Origin: Quillaja saponaria
Lineage: Eukaryota > Streptophyta > Magnoliopsida > Fabales > Quillajaceae
Reading direction: 5' to 3'
Length of the DNA stretch: 64,000 nt
Assembly (NCBI GenBank): GCA_029379385.1
Contig: CM055610.1
Span: forward strand, 19,431,422-19,495,421
Under the pieces are notes generated by a model. The model was not told the DNA's origin and ran no database searches. It worked only from the letters and a program-made list of their open reading frames with translations. This document shows, piece after piece, positions 1-12,760 of the stretch. A program made the position numbers and the translations under genes. Position 1 is the first letter of the stretch, and every line of letters begins with the position of its first letter.

Positions 1-881
1 AATTCTGTGAAGGTTATGTTCAGAGATGTAAGGGAGGCACTTGATTAATTGGAATTAAAACTGTTGTAGTACTTAATTTATAAAATTGATCTTAGAAGGA
101 CCCAATCGAGAAAAAAGGTTATCTTTTGAGGATCAGAGTAGGTGTTTAGTCCTGATTTAATAATTATTTGAAATATTTTCCATGTTTCAAGAAAGATACT
201 TAGATCTCATAGCAGAAACCTTGGCAACATTTCACAAGAGAATACACAAGGACAACCACCTTAAACTAAACCAATAAAAAAATATGAGATTCAAGGTTTA
301 GCATATGGGATTTGTACTCAAATGTGTATGGCCCATCATGATGCCCACACTGGAAAGTTGTCTATGTGAAGTGATCTAATGATCATAGAGCAAAGTATGA
401 CTTCGTCATATAAATGTCGTTATTTTCAAATTTCCCAGAATTAGCATTATACTATGTAGATAAACTACGCCCTAAACTTTTTTCAATTTAGAAAATCAAA
501 ATAGTTTCCACATAAACAGAACAGTTAAAAGAGTGTTCCTGGATCATAGTGGAACTTCAGTTCCTCAACAAATTTTTGAGTCTGCCCACAGCAATTTTCT
601 ATTTAAATAATAACAAATGAATTTTTGATTTGCTTTTTCTTTTGGAAAAAAAGTATTAATAAAATGAGTTAGTTAGTAGTTGATTTGTGGCATTAACAAA
701 AATCATAAGTCTTACATCATTCAGATTATTTACCATGCAGAGTACGGAGATTTTATTCTAAGTGCCAAATTGATACTCCCAAGTAAACAGAGTTGACTTC
801 TATCGAATAAAATACTCAAGAAATTCCAGAAATCACTAGAGACCGCATGGAAAAGTAGGAGAAAATAAACCAAGAACATAC
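1..881. other. Unresolved: presumed MIP2 intron 5
   Basis: This stretch lies downstream of the last recognised MIP2 exon (donor GTATG at 880-881 on the minus strand). I looked on the minus strand for the next conserved segment of the family and found no convincing splice-bounded coding stretch. The sequence is AT-rich with no repeat recognised inside the window. Most likely it is intron. Confidence 0.5.
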
Positions 882-3669
882 CACAGTTCCTACTTGAGGT
901 TAGTGAGCTGATGGGACCACTAACAACAACAAAGAGGTATAGTTCCGGATGGTAGTCAAAGGATAACACATTGTTAGGGAACTCCCTCTTGAGACTGAGG
1001 ACATTCTCCAAGATACGCATAGGGGAGATAGAGGCCCTTGACTCATAACTGATCTCAATTTGTTGAAGCGAACCATCTGATGTAACAATGGTGAAGGTAC
1101 ACCTGGAAACAATTTGAATGCCTAATTAATGAAACCATAACCTTGAGCAATGGATTCGTGATAAAGAAAAAAACTTGTCGCTAAATTTTCTTCTATCTTT
1201 CAATGCAAAGATGGGGACAGAGAAAAGATACTTACGTGCCAAATTCTTGCAGATCAGAATTATCCTCTGCAAGCAGGCCTACTATTGGCAGAGGGATTTT
1301 CAAATGCTTCCTTATAATTTTTGTTATCACTTCACCAAAGATGTTGATAAAATACAAAGTACCACTGTCATCAACAACTCCAAGAATATCATGACTTTCT
1401 GACCAAGTTCCTATATTAAATGTGGCTGGCCCTTGACCTAATGCACAAAACACAAATCATCAGCAAATTCAGTGCAAATTAACAAGCAAAGCAATCAGGA
1501 AAGGATGATTTTAGCTCATCAACTCCCTATTGATATTATTAGCACATCATATCACTAAAATTTGTCAATAAACTTTTTCAATTTGAGTTCTTACAAGCTG
1601 ACCCCAACTAATTTGGGTTTGAAGGTTTAGTTGAGTTGAGTTCTTACAAGCATGTATGGTAAATTGGTAAATATTCTATAAAGTACTCCTCCTAATTTTA
1701 CTTTCCCAACTACAATATTTGGTTGCCAGTTAGCCTACTTTTCACATCTGTGTAGACTTTTAAACAGAAGAATCCATTGAGTGATAACACATGCAAAAAT
1801 GAGGAGGAAGGTCTGAACTCTGACTACAAATCTACAAGTGCTTCAGAGACTAATTCATCACTAGCTCAATTTTCAATTGACTCTATGAAAGAGCCCTTGC
1901 GTTATCTCTTCAAATGTTTAAATCTCATTAATGCACTATAGAAAAAACTTGAGCAGAGCATACATTCTTATATAAGCCATGCACTACATGTTCCGAACTA
2001 TATATAAGAAGACATTTTACAGAATTCTCATAAATTTACAGCACACCTGCACAGAGTACATGTATCTAATACAGATTGGAGATACTGAAAAAGGAGCAAT
2101 TAGGCTTGGACAAGACTTACAATGCAAACAATTGTAACCAGAAAACTCAGCAATTAGTTTAGAACAATCTAAAGTGCTGACCATAAAGAGGAAATAAAAT
2201 CTTCCAAGCATCTTAATGAAAGTTAACACCGACATTCAAATTGAGGGAGAAGACAGAAAAAACATAGGCATTTTAGTAGATCTATCTTCACCATCTTCAG
2301 GAACAAACAAATCTTGGGTTAAAAACTCCATCAGAGAAAGCTTCTTTGTTTGGAATGATGAAATATGATGCATATGATGCCAAACATCCAATGTTTAAAA
2401 AGTTAGATTTAGATACATCAGCAAGTGACTCCTACCAGTGAAAATGCCACATGGCTCTTGGTAGTTATTCTCCTTCCTCAGAATTGTTATCTGATTTCCA
2501 GCAGCAACAGCTACGTTTTTGCCTCGCGAGGAGACAAACAGGGATACCAATCTTCTAAGATTTCTTGGTTGGTTATATTCAGCCCATTTCTCTTTGAGTT
2601 GACTAACACCTTACCAAGATTAGGGGAAAGGATATCATCTAAAATGTAAATAAGTGAGCATCAAACAACTGTTCCTAAACAGCAATAACCATTGTGTTTC
2701 ACTTATCTGTCACAAATAATGGTAGTATTCATAGAAGGATCAAAATATGCCATTAGTACTTTTAAGTTACACCAAGGAGGGCAGGGAAGAAAAGAGATAA
2801 TTGATGTTATCAGTTTCTATGAGGATCTTACAGATACACATGAAGCACAACTCAACTGGTATTTACCCTCACAGATTTCTTTCTAATTGTCACAAGGACC
2901 AAAATGCTAGTGAAAAACAATTAGATTTAATATCGAATATATATCAGCCCCCAAAATAAAGCTATAAGGCCCATAACCCATAATGATAATTTTAATTTTG
3001 ACGTGAAACTGTAGCCGTGCATGTTAAATAACTGAGGCAACATAAAAAACAGAAATAAAAAAATGAGAAAGAAATTATTTTCCTTACATTACTGATTAGT
3101 ATGAGAAAGAAAGTATTTTCTTTGCATTACTGATTAGTAGAATACCTGTATATGTGAAAAGCAATTAGATTTAATATTGAATATATATATCTGTCCCCAA
3201 AATAAAGCTATAAGGCCCATAACCCATAATGACAATTTGAAATTTGATGTGAAATGGTAGCTGTGCGTGTCAAATAACTGAGGCAACATAAAGAAAACAG
3301 AAATAAAAAAAATGAGAAAGAAAATATTTTCCTTGCATTACTGATCAGTAGAATAACTGGAATGAACTACTTATGGACTGAGTTAGCCAAAAAAAAAAAA
3401 CTATAAATGTACCTCGAGCTGAAAGCAAAGTTAGCAAACTTTTCTTATCTCCTTCCTTTCCCTGAATTTTTCATATAACATGACATGATAAATTGGTAAA
3501 TCAATTGGGAAAAACGAAAACAAATAAATTAGCTACAAAATTCATTGAACATGTCCAAAAATAATAAATTGGTGTCATAGACCTGTTGAGGAGGGTAATT
3601 GGAAGTGAACGGCCTCGAAGCGTGGCGTTGCGTCTCGTAAAGCACTTTGCGTATGGTCTGGCCCTCCAT
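882..3669 (-). CDS. MIP2: MIP2/NBAS-like Sec39-domain protein, N-terminal exons (partial)
   Basis: Five exons can be joined in phase on the minus strand: 3583-3669 (ATG at 3669), 3413-3461, 2436-2609, 1236-1437 and 882-1102, all with GT/AG borders. They encode about 244 residues beginning MEGQTIRKVLYETQRHASRP. Blocks such as QLKEKW, NQITIL, YQEPCGIFTG and TWSESHDILGV are, from memory, shared with the Arabidopsis MAG2-interacting protein 2 / neuroblastoma-amplified-sequence family. Those proteins have an N-terminal WD40-like propeller followed by a Sec39 region. They belong to the ER tethering complex with MAG2/Tip20 that receives Golgi-to-ER COPI vesicles. Family members exceed 2000 residues, so most of the gene should lie left of base 1. 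No further exon is recognisable in 1-881; either a long intron fills it or the gene is broken there. Visible exons are free of stops and frameshifts. Confidence 0.88.
2909..3352. repeat. About 245-bp tandem duplication in MIP2 intron 2
   Basis: Segments starting near 2909 and 3154 share the same order of words: GCAATTAGATTTAATAT-like, AAAATAAAGCTATAAGGCCC, ATAACTGAGGCAACATAA and ATGAGAAAGAAA. Small indels and substitutions separate the copies. Both lie between exons 2 and 3, so the protein is unaffected. Confidence 0.85.
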
Positions 3670-4200
3670 AACAAAACTTCAGTGTTCTTTCTTTCCCCTA
3701 AAATTCCAAACCCTAGACCTCAAAAAAAGCACCACATTTGAGTGTGTTGTCTATGAAGAGACACAAATAGAGAAGTAACGGGAGAGAGATTGCTTCAGTC
3801 CAAGAATTACCGGAAAAAAAAAAAAAAACTTTTGCAATTAAACTTATTGAAAGATAGCCTGCGGATCAATAGTAGTAGATCTGGAATTTCACCGGAGATT
3901 GTTGAACGAGAGGTCAATTTACCTGAAATTTTCTCTGCAAACACTGACGAAATTTTCCTGAAAAGTCCGTTGTAGATAATCCAAAATCTGGGGCCAAACA
4001 CTTCTTCATCAAATTGGAAGATAGATGTGTGTTCAAGCAGAAACTTATGGGGGTGACGGCTGATAATAGGCCAAGCAAATGGAGGGTGAGGAGTGAGAAG
4101 TCGGCAGAGGGGGAGCCGTAAGGCGATCGGGGAAGAGGGAGAAAGTAGAACTGAAAAACAAGTAAGAATAAAGGGTCTATTAGTCCAAACAAATTTTTAA
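3670..4200. other. MIP2 upstream region
   Basis: Sequence immediately 5' of the MIP2 start codon. It should contain the promoter and 5' UTR. It includes an A14 run near 3815-3828. The short open frames on both strands (3790-4192) show no family resemblance. No clear TATA box was assigned. Confidence 0.4.
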
Positions 4201-4439
4201 TATCTTCCTAAATCAGAACAAATTTTGGCAAGATTTTAAAATAAGGAAAAATTATGAAGTATATGATTTGGAATGATCCAATTTAATACATGAGCATACA
4301 ATTTAATATAAATTATTTAAAGCAAAACATTAAAATAGTTAAAATGTAAATATAATTTACAAATTTATTCTTTTACCCAAACAAAAATTAAATGATAAAA
4401 TACTTTTTCTAATTACCATGTTACCAAATTAGAACAACT

Positions 4440-4830
4440 TCCTTGATTGGATTCGATAGAAGCCAATCTCAAGCATGCTGGGTTAAGTTCGATAAATTTT
4501 TTGTTTATTTAAACTTAACTTGTGTTTGATAAATGAAAAAAATTGACTTATTCTGATAATAAATATTTTTTTTCTCACTTAAATGAATATATCTATTTAT
4601 ATAATAATATAAATTATTTAAATAATTTAATATAAGTAAATTTAAAAGTTAAAAATATTTTTTTAACTAAAATAATTAATAAAAATATAAAATTTTTATT
4701 GATGGAGCTTATCGATCCTGTGTCGACAAGCTCAACTTTATTGAGCTAAAAAAATCTTGTTTTAACTTTACAGATGGGCCGAGTCGAGCTCATCGAGGAC
4801 GAACAAGCCAAACTTGGGCTGTGAGCCAGC
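4440..4830. repeat. Degenerate GAGCTC/AAGCTC-rich dispersed repeat
   Basis: AT-rich sequence punctuated by words such as GGTTAAGTTCGATAAA, GACAAGCTCAACTTTATTGAGC and GAGTCGAGCTCATCGAGGACGA. The same vocabulary (GAGCTCGAGCTTGACT, AACGAGCC) occurs in the 500-bp tandem repeat at 40.3-41.3 kb, so the two probably belong to one degenerate repeat family. Not coding. Confidence 0.45.
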
Positions 4831-5099
4831 CCACATTATCCTCTCTTACACGTCAAACCCCAACAGTTGGCACGAAGGGTATGCCATTTGTTGTTCAATT
4901 ATGCATGGACAAATTGTGAAGTATATACCCAAAAGTTTGATGATATCCATCCACAGCGACAATGAGAGAGGAGATGGAGTGGCGGCGCAGATGGAATACA
5001 GCAGCTGAGCTGGAGGGAGAGAGGGGACGACGGAGAAATTTTCTTTGGCAGGGTGGAAGCTATATTTATTTTTCTGGTAGGTTCAGGATTGGTGTAAGA

Positions 5100-8085
5100 A
5101 TAAAATAAAAAAGAATGTATTTGTTTAAATAAATTTTTAAGATTCAATTAAACTTAATTATGTTCAAATCGAACTAATTTTATAAGATTTTAAAATGACA
5201 AAAAAGTTATAAACTATAATTTATAATGAATTAAATTCTAATATATTGAGCTTTCAAACATAAAATTTTATTCAATTTCATTTGGTATGAAATAAATTCC
5301 TTAAAAATATTGTTTCTTAACATATCAAAGGAGATACAAAACTAATATAGGAATGTAAACTATTATATTTAATTCTCATGACACAAATTCACATAGTAAT
5401 TAAGTTTTTTAATGTGTATTTTTTTAATATATATGAAAATATTAATTAAGTACTGTGTTTTACATAAGAAATAATACTAATAAACAATTCCATGCAGCTT
5501 CACCTCTAACCGATCCTTTTTTATTTATTTATTTCCACTTAGTTAAAAAAAAATTGTTTATTTGTTGTTATATTTTATTAACAATATATTCATGAGTTGT
5601 ACAATTTATTATTCAAGTTTTAGTTGATTCTTCAACAAAAAATATTGCTGATGAGATTTTAATTTAATTGGTGAAGACAGAGATGTTGAACCTCTCAATT
5701 CTAGATTTAAGTCTCATGGTTAATAATTGTGTGTACTCTTTAATGAATTTCTAAGCTCTAAGCTCGAATCTCCTAAGAATATTATAAAAAAACATTATCT
5801 AATCACGGAGTTATAATTTCTTTTGAGATGTTATATAAGGGTATGGTGTAGTTTTCTCTATTTTATTAATTGTTATTCTGTAAATCTACATGCTATTAGA
5901 AATTATATGGATTGGCTGAAGCCTAGGGGTTTTGGCATATAATATTTTGCATTTACATTCTCTTAAAACCATTCATTTGATTCACTCTTTGAAAGAAGGC
6001 ACCTTTTTTTTTTGGGGGGGGGGGGGGGGGGCACATGAGAGAAAACAACTTCAAATGCCGATTCCATGGCTAAGTTGAGTTAAAGCCAGGATAAAATACT
6101 TATTGAATGGTCCAACCCTACTATTGATATATATAATGTAAATCCCTTTCTTTAGGAAGTAGGTATTTGTTCTTTTCTGCTTTTTCCCTACATGGCCAAA
6201 GAAAGAAAATATAAAAGTCTTACCTTGATGATTCTTCATTATTGTTTGTCAAAGTCAAAAGTCTAGAGTCTAATTATTCAGTGTTAAGTTGTCCAATTTT
6301 TATTGATGAACAGTGATAAAGGATATCTAGAGCTATGTATTTCTGGATTTTAAGTTATATACATTAACAAGACAATGAAATTTGATTGGTGGGTGTTACT
6401 GTTACACCCTTGTATATGGTAAAATACATTAATTCTTCTATTGGTGGATAACTACTCTCATATATTTTACAAATTTGATATGATTTGAATATCATATTAT
6501 ACCATCAAATGCTTGTAAGTTACTTGGATTTCTTAAAAGAGACCACCCTTGAATCCCAAGTCCTACACATGTCGTGCTCTCCTTAGCCCGAGTTAAATAA
6601 TGACAGATACTTACTTGTCGTACATGGTGTGAATAGTAGACACAAAACTGGGCAACATAGATTTTTTTCCTTTCTTTTGCTAACACAGATTTTTTTCTTA
6701 GTTATAGGAATCTGTTTTATTGTACATTGAGTTGAATTTCACTATTAAAGACAACCCAAAGTTTTGAAACTTCAGCAACAGAGACAAGGTTGGCTGCTGA
6801 CTTCTGTGCTAGTTAGCTCAGCTTCCTTTCATACTTCTGTTGTAATATCAAATTAGGCAGTTCAATCTTTTCCTTGGTAGTTTCCATGGCATATTATCCC
6901 ATCTATATTTTTTTTGCTTTAGCAGCATATCTTATGTGGAAGATTGCCATTATAACTTTGGGAGATTCAATCAATTAGAATATGCCAAACTTATGGAGGA
7001 CCTTCACTTGCATGTTTTAGTTATGTTTCTCAAGAAACTAATAGTGCTATAGTTTAGATAATAATCTAATACGTGGTCACTATGGCCATGAGGCATTGAT
7101 GAAACATTTTGCTTTGGTTCTTGAATAGTCAATTTTCCAATTAGGAAAGAGAAACATACAGATAAGTAAAAAAGGAGAGGATGACTTGAATTCCCTCTCT
7201 GGGAAAAGAAGATTCTGTACTTATGAGTTTTGGTGGTTTAGATGTCTCCATACTTCCTCAAATCAAATAAATTTTAGGGTTAGAGATTTGATTAAGTGAA
7301 CTTTCACAACAGCGAATTCGGCTTTAATTAACAGCATCTATGCATAAGTAATTCTATCTTCAACTTTATGTCTTTTCTCCTAATGCTTTCTAATGTTTAA
7401 GGCCAAATCAAATGAATGAAAGTGAGGAGAGAGGACATGGCTTGTTTGTTTAATATAACTATCTTTCTCCACCTTAGTAGTAATTATGTGATTAGAGAAT
7501 GTTTTGTACAATGAACCTAATTAATTTAAATCGCAACAAATTTCTCAACTTTAACTGATGGCAAATAAAGAAAAAATGGAAGTTTGGTATCTTACCGTCA
7601 ACTCAACTGATAAGATTCTAACTTTCTTCTCTTTTACTCAATCTTACTGGTGCTGTAATGGTCTATAGTATATGTAAATCACAACCAAACTGATTGAAAA
7701 TATATAACCCTTCAGTGATTTCCTCGAACCAGTAAAAAAAATTTAACTACTTCAAGAAGCTGTTTAACTTTTTTATTTTTTAACGTAATAACAGCTGCAT
7801 TTTAGCTGTTGGACTATGTGAATAGTCATGACATTTGCATATTTACATCATTGGTGACATGGCCTAGTGCTAAACTTAATTACACGTTTTATATATGACT
7901 AAAGAATTAGTCCTCCATTACGAAGATCTGAAAAATTATAAAGAGGGATTGACAGTGGAATTCCCAGAATCTTGATCATGATAAATGTTCCATTTGCTTT
8001 ATGATAATTATGTTGTTTCTTATCCTTTGTGATTCTTTACAGGAGTCATACAGTTTTTGATACTACCGAAAACATTTCGCTTGTC
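5100..8085. other. AT-rich intergenic DNA, no gene seen
   Basis: No open frame with family resemblance and no splice-joined exon series was found. The one obvious oddity is a T10 run followed at once by G18 at 6004-6031. Short open frames (for example 6051-6239 and 6492-6686, minus) look like chance. Confidence 0.5.
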
Positions 8086-8086
8086 C

Positions 8087-8094
8087 TATTTATA
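8087..8094 (+). promoter_or_regulatory. Candidate TATA box of the miR171 precursor
   Basis: TATTTATA sits about 80 bp upstream of the base of the first miR171 hairpin, within CCTATTTATAGGC. The spacing suits a Pol II MIR promoter with a start site about 30 bp downstream. Assigned by motif and position only. Confidence 0.4.
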
Positions 8095-8168
8095 GGCAGC
8101 AGGCTCTCACTTTCTTCTCAACATTGAAGCAATTGTTTGAGATGAGAATGACTCAAGTGCTCATTTCT

Positions 8169-8270
8169 GCAGAAGTAGACATGGCGTGGTATTGATTCGG
8201 CTCCTCTTTAACCATCATATGATCTGTTTCGGACGAGCCGAATCAATATCACTCTTGTGTACTTCATTGC
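8169..8270 (+). ncRNA. MIR171: miR171-family precursor hairpin 1
   Basis: The 3' arm carries a 21-nt miR171-type mature sequence at 8234-8254 with core GAGCCGAATCAATATC. The 5' arm (8186-8206) contains GGTATTGATTCGGCTC, its near-perfect complement with a G:U pair. The loop is about 27 nt, and the stem continues outward: GCAGAAGTA at the 5' base faces TACTTCATTGC. Canonical miR171 (core GAGCCGCGCCAATATC) differs at three central bases. The AATC variant is, to my recollection, annotated in several rosids including Citrus. miR171 directs cleavage of GRAS-family HAM/SCL6-22-27 mRNAs, which control meristem maintenance and shoot branching. No GRAS gene is visible in the window. Confidence 0.85.
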
Positions 8271-8573
8271 ATGGATCTTCTTTTAAATCAAAACTACTTC
8301 TTGTTTCATGCATATAATCTTCATGACATTGAAGGGGCGGTAATCACTGAATCTTGTCAACTATAAAGTTCCATATACTTAGAAGTCTTAGAAGTTGTTG
8401 TTCCCTTATCCTCAGTCTTTGATTAGAAAAGTCCTATACAGTTTTCCTGTACTAAGGCAAACCTACAATAGTCATCTTTGTAGGAGATCAAGCTCCATTA
8501 TTCTCCTCAGCATTGAATCTTGTGTAGAAGGAGAAAGCCTGAGAAGTTTTATTTTTTTTCTTTTTTTCTTTTT

Positions 8574-8677
8574 GCAGAAGTAGGCAAGCATGTTATCGCT
8601 CCGGCTCATCTTCAGTATGTCCAACAGACATCAACCTAAGACGAGCCGAATCAGTATCACTCTTGTATGCTTCGTGC
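8574..8677 (+). ncRNA. MIR171: miR171-family precursor hairpin 2 (diverged tandem copy)
   Basis: The miR171-type sequence recurs at 8642-8662 with a single A-to-G change at position 13 (core GAGCCGAATCAGTATC), 408 bp after the first. The 5' arm (TGTTATCGCTCCGGCTC) pairs less well: I count about five mismatches and one G:U across 20 positions, against a near-perfect stem in hairpin 1. Flanking words are shared with hairpin 1 (TGCAGAAGTAG before the arm, CACTCTTGT after it), so this is a tandem duplication. It may be a decaying copy or one making a changed miRNA. The two are close enough for one primary transcript. Confidence 0.65.
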
Positions 8678-8699
8678 TCTTCCTCTAAATCCAACCATC

Positions 8700-11690
8700 T
8701 GTTAGCTTATATGCTTGACCACAGTACCTGAAGTACCCTACTTTTTTGCAGTCCTTTCTTTCTCCTTTCAAAGATTAAGTAAGCTGGAATCTTAATGTTT
8801 GAGGCAGGAGGAAGATGGGTTTCTGAGCTTCTTAAAAACAGAAGGGTATGGATTTTCCTTAGAGCATGTTCATCTTATGAGAATCATTTACCACTTAAGC
8901 TACTGTTCATGCACATTAGTTCTGATAATCTATATATTTTATGTTCATTTGATATATGCTAACATCAAATTTTGTATATCCTCTGTACATATTTATCTAA
9001 CTATTTCAAGGGATCGGTCCATCTTTTTCCCTTGAAATATGAAGTATGTGCACAGCATGATGATAATTGCTCGACTTCTCACCATCGTTGCTGATCTTTA
9101 TGTTTTCATCTCAAAAAGGCCAATAAACTTTTGCTTTTTAATCTTGTTACTACTTCCATAAAATGCAGAAGACCTATGCTCATTATAGTTTGCATTCATT
9201 ACCTTCAGAAAATTTCTAGCAACTTCACATTTACTAAAGTAGGTTGCATATTATTTTATAAAAAATAAAATAAAATTTTAGGGTATCTGCAGATTCGAGA
9301 GGATAACACTAAACCCATTATTTTATTATGTATGCACAATCAGCAATTTTTTTTTTCCACCATAGATATCTTACTTGCTCTGCTACTCAAGCTATGTCAT
9401 TTCCTTATCAACTTGGAAACTCTGCTCCCAAGAAATATATAAATAATGTCCTAAAATTATATCAGTGAATGATTGAAGAGAGATGAATTCAATGTACCAA
9501 ATAAAGAATTGGATTTGAGTCATGTAAAGGATAGACATTGAGTCCCCACAAAAAAAAAAAACAAAAACAAGAGATTTACCGAAACATTTTAGTTTTTGCA
9601 ATAGAACAACTGCAGTGTTGAATCTTGTTATATAAAAAGCTGTTTCTGATTTCTTTTTACAAATACATAGCCGCCCAAATTAAAAATTTAAGAATTTTAT
9701 TAGGACACAGATATCCACTAATGCAATGGTGTCTGTCCCTGGCACCCACATGTAGATTCAAATCTCTGGCATTTCCTTTAAAAAATGAGCCAACTTAGAT
9801 CCTTGTACTCTGTCATTATCAAAAACAATTTCTTACAAGTCAGTGACAGTGACACCATTATAGTTTTTTATTTAACAAACTGAAAATTCCCTTCTATGCA
9901 AATTACCATCCAGCATGCTATACTTGCAAGTTCTTCTGTATACATTAGTCATGTTCAAGCCTCTCCTTCATTCTGATCCTTCTCCAACAGTAAAACTTAC
10001 AAGTGCTTATCAAATTGAAGGTTTTTGTTAGTGTCTACATGAATGATAAACTTGTACAGGCACCAGTTTCATCTTATTGTCACCGTTGCACAAGTTTTAG
10101 TCAAAAACTTCCTCTAATAAAAAATAGTTGTTTCTGGAAAGAAGGATTAATTATATTCATCCCATTACTTATGACTTGAAACTGATTGGAAATGATTTTT
10201 TTTTTATTGCACTGTTGAATCTCAAATTTTTTAAGATGGCTTACAAATTATAACACTGTTGTTAAATCTTCAAAAGCAGCCAAAACAGTTATTTGGACTA
10301 GAAGAATAGTGTCTAGGGGTGGTTTAGCATTGCTCTTGAGGTCAGACTTGCAAGGCATCAGAAAAGGGGTGGCCTGAAGAAGATACCTCCGAAACTCTAG
10401 CATATGTAGAAAGATGTTGTAAAAGTGTTTAAAACTTAACCCCTTATATAGTAGAACATTGGCCGAAAAGATGAGGCCATTAAGTGGCCATTCAGTCAAG
10501 ATGAGGCTTCCACATGTTGGGTTAGTATTGTCCAGGAGCAATCCTATACTATCAAATATAAGATTATAGCAAATTATACTTTTAAAGTTGATGAAGTCAC
10601 CTAATTCATACTTGTCAATCTTCTTGCAGTGTGAAGAAAGAAACAACATGATTTTGACCTTTTCACACTGGCAGATTTCATCAAGTTGATACCACGGACC
10701 AAAAATTCACACTTGCATCCAAGGCAGCCTTGTTGATGAACAATTGCATGCATATTGGAAACAAGATCCAATTAAGTACTGTTGCATGTTGGAAACAAGA
10801 AAGGGCAGAAATTCAAAGCACATAAAGGAAGATTTCCAATTGCATAAAAAATATTGAAGTTCTGCAATGACACAGGATGCCCACCATATTAAAATGAAGA
10901 TGTCCAAAGACATCAGAATTGCTCGTATCTGCTATTTGACAATTGCAAAGATAATTGCATCAAATGTTTGAACTCAGAGCAACTGATGGTACAAACAGAT
11001 ATCAATTATAATACCACAATTTTATTCTCTTATGTAAAACAAAACCTTGTAAGAAACAGAGTAATCTAAACTTAGAGACAATCCAAGACGGGGACCTCTC
11101 TGAGAATTTTAACCTTTGAAAGCATCTACTGTCATAATTTAGCACACCCATATCAACATTAATCCCCTAGGCGCATAGGGTTGTTTAATTATTACTTTAA
11201 GTACCATTTGCCTAGGCTTTTGACCTAACTTCATTTGTTGGATTACTTTTTTTTTTTTTTTATATATTTTCTAAAATGAAGCATAGTTAAAGCCTTCCTA
11301 TATTATACTCATTTTCCTTCCAGAAAAAAATAAAAAATAAAAAAAATAAAAAAAATATATATATATACTGTCATGTTTGTGATATATATATCTAACATTG
11401 AAAAAAATATCTTTCTGATACTTTTTTGACTTTATGATATACTATTTTAGGCTAGAAAGACATGAAATGATAGTTTTGAGAAACTAATATTCTTTACTGC
11501 ATATTCAAACTGGTTGAAATTGTAATACAAAGAAAATACAAAACAATGTGAATATGTATACTTATATACTATTTATTCTATAACTATTTCAAGCGATCGA
11601 TCCATCTTTTCAAGGAATTGCATGACTCTTAGTATGTATGCTGAAGCTGAACTTTCTGTCTGCTTTATGGTTTTCAACTTTCTGGCATGA
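8700..11690. other. AT-rich intergenic DNA downstream of the miR171 pair
   Basis: No gene recognised. A 133-residue open frame at 10248-10649 (minus) is the longest in this stretch but has no recognisable domain. Low-complexity AT tracts occur at 11248-11265 and 11325-11370. A 3' portion of the MIR171 primary transcript could extend into the first few hundred bases. Confidence 0.4.
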
Positions 11691-11799
11691 GTTGTAAAGG
11701 CCTCATCAACCGAGACGCGCAAAGTGACTATGAAGAACACTTTTGGAATGGGAAATTGCTGTGCTGATTGGCTTGCAAATTATAGTCATGGCTCTGTCT

Positions 11800-12510
11800 T
11801 TGCTTTCTGATGACATTGCTGGGTTTGCTAGGATTTACAAATGATCTTACTACATGTTGTTGATAGTTTTAGCAATGTACTATGTGTTTCTAACAATTTT
11901 TTAAGTCAACAATTACAAATTAATGGGTTCGATTTAAAGCCTTCTGTCTTTGTCTTTGGTATTTAATACCCAACTAATGGAATATAGTATAATCCTTCTT
12001 CACAAATAATTAAATAAAAAAATTATAAAATTAATTAAAACTAATTTTATTTAAATTAAAACACGTACTAAATAATTGATAGAACAGGACACACATGCAG
12101 AAAGTTATACAGACACACAAACCTATCACACCAAACAAAGTCCACTTTAATTTATAGAAATGTTGTAAGTGCCAACTAAAATTTAAATGGATTAAAAAAA
12201 AATTAGTAATGGTTTATATCACAACAATAAATGAGTTTTTTGTATTCAAATTTATCACACAAACGTGTAATTTAGTATTTGTCCCAAATTTGTACTGAGA
12301 AATGTTTCAACAAAATTAGAATTCCATATTTCATAAAAAGTAAAACAAAACAACTGACAATTAATATAGAAACCCAATATAATAGGAAGTACACAAGGCC
12401 AAGTCGGGATGAATAATATCCCATTTTAAAGCCAACTATCAATTTCTTTTTTCATTAATGGTGAGGGTAATTGAGAGCTGGACCACTCTCAATTTTGTTA
12501 CTAGTCTTCA
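11800..12510. repeat. Copy of the local repeat unit (AACAAATAATTAAATAAA type)
   Basis: The words CATTGCTGGGTTTGCTAG, AGTTTTAGCAATGTA, TATTTAATACCCAACTA and ATAGTATAATCCT recur in the same order at 21.33-21.55 kb and 26.86-27.09 kb. The right part (ATTTCATAAAAAGTAAAAC, AGGAAGTACACAAGG, GGTGAGGGTAATTGAGAGC) recurs at 16.26-16.31 and 19.73-19.82 kb. This copy lacks the 3.4-kb insertion found in the latter and so shows the uninterrupted arrangement. Confidence 0.75.
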
Positions 12511-12566
12511 TCAAAACTTGAATTTAGTCAATTTCCCTTAGTGAGATCAATGTGATTATACACAAC

Positions 12567-12760
12567 TTTTCTATGTCCAGCTATGCATGCAGGGGCTTGA
12601 GGTACAGATGTTACATTTGTGACTTTTGTCACTCACACATTACTCTCTCTCACTTCTATGTCCAGTTGTGCATGCATTGAATTACAGGATCTATATTTGT
12701 GATTTTCTGTTGTCACTCCTCATGTGTGAGTGAATACTCTCTCACTCACTTCTTGTGTTG
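12567..12760. repeat. About 90-100-bp imperfect direct duplication
   Basis: CTATGTCCAGCTATGCATGCA near 12570 and CTATGTCCAGTTGTGCATGCA near 12656 start two similar blocks. Each continues through a TTTGTGA..TTTTGTCACTC-like segment into CTCTCTCACT. Confidence 0.6.

Noticed and set aside
10248..10649. 133-codon minus-strand open frame
   Set aside because: No recognisable domain, no family resemblance and no splice partners. Its composition fits a chance frame in AT-rich DNA. It is the longest unexplained frame in the left half and could be rechecked with transcripts.
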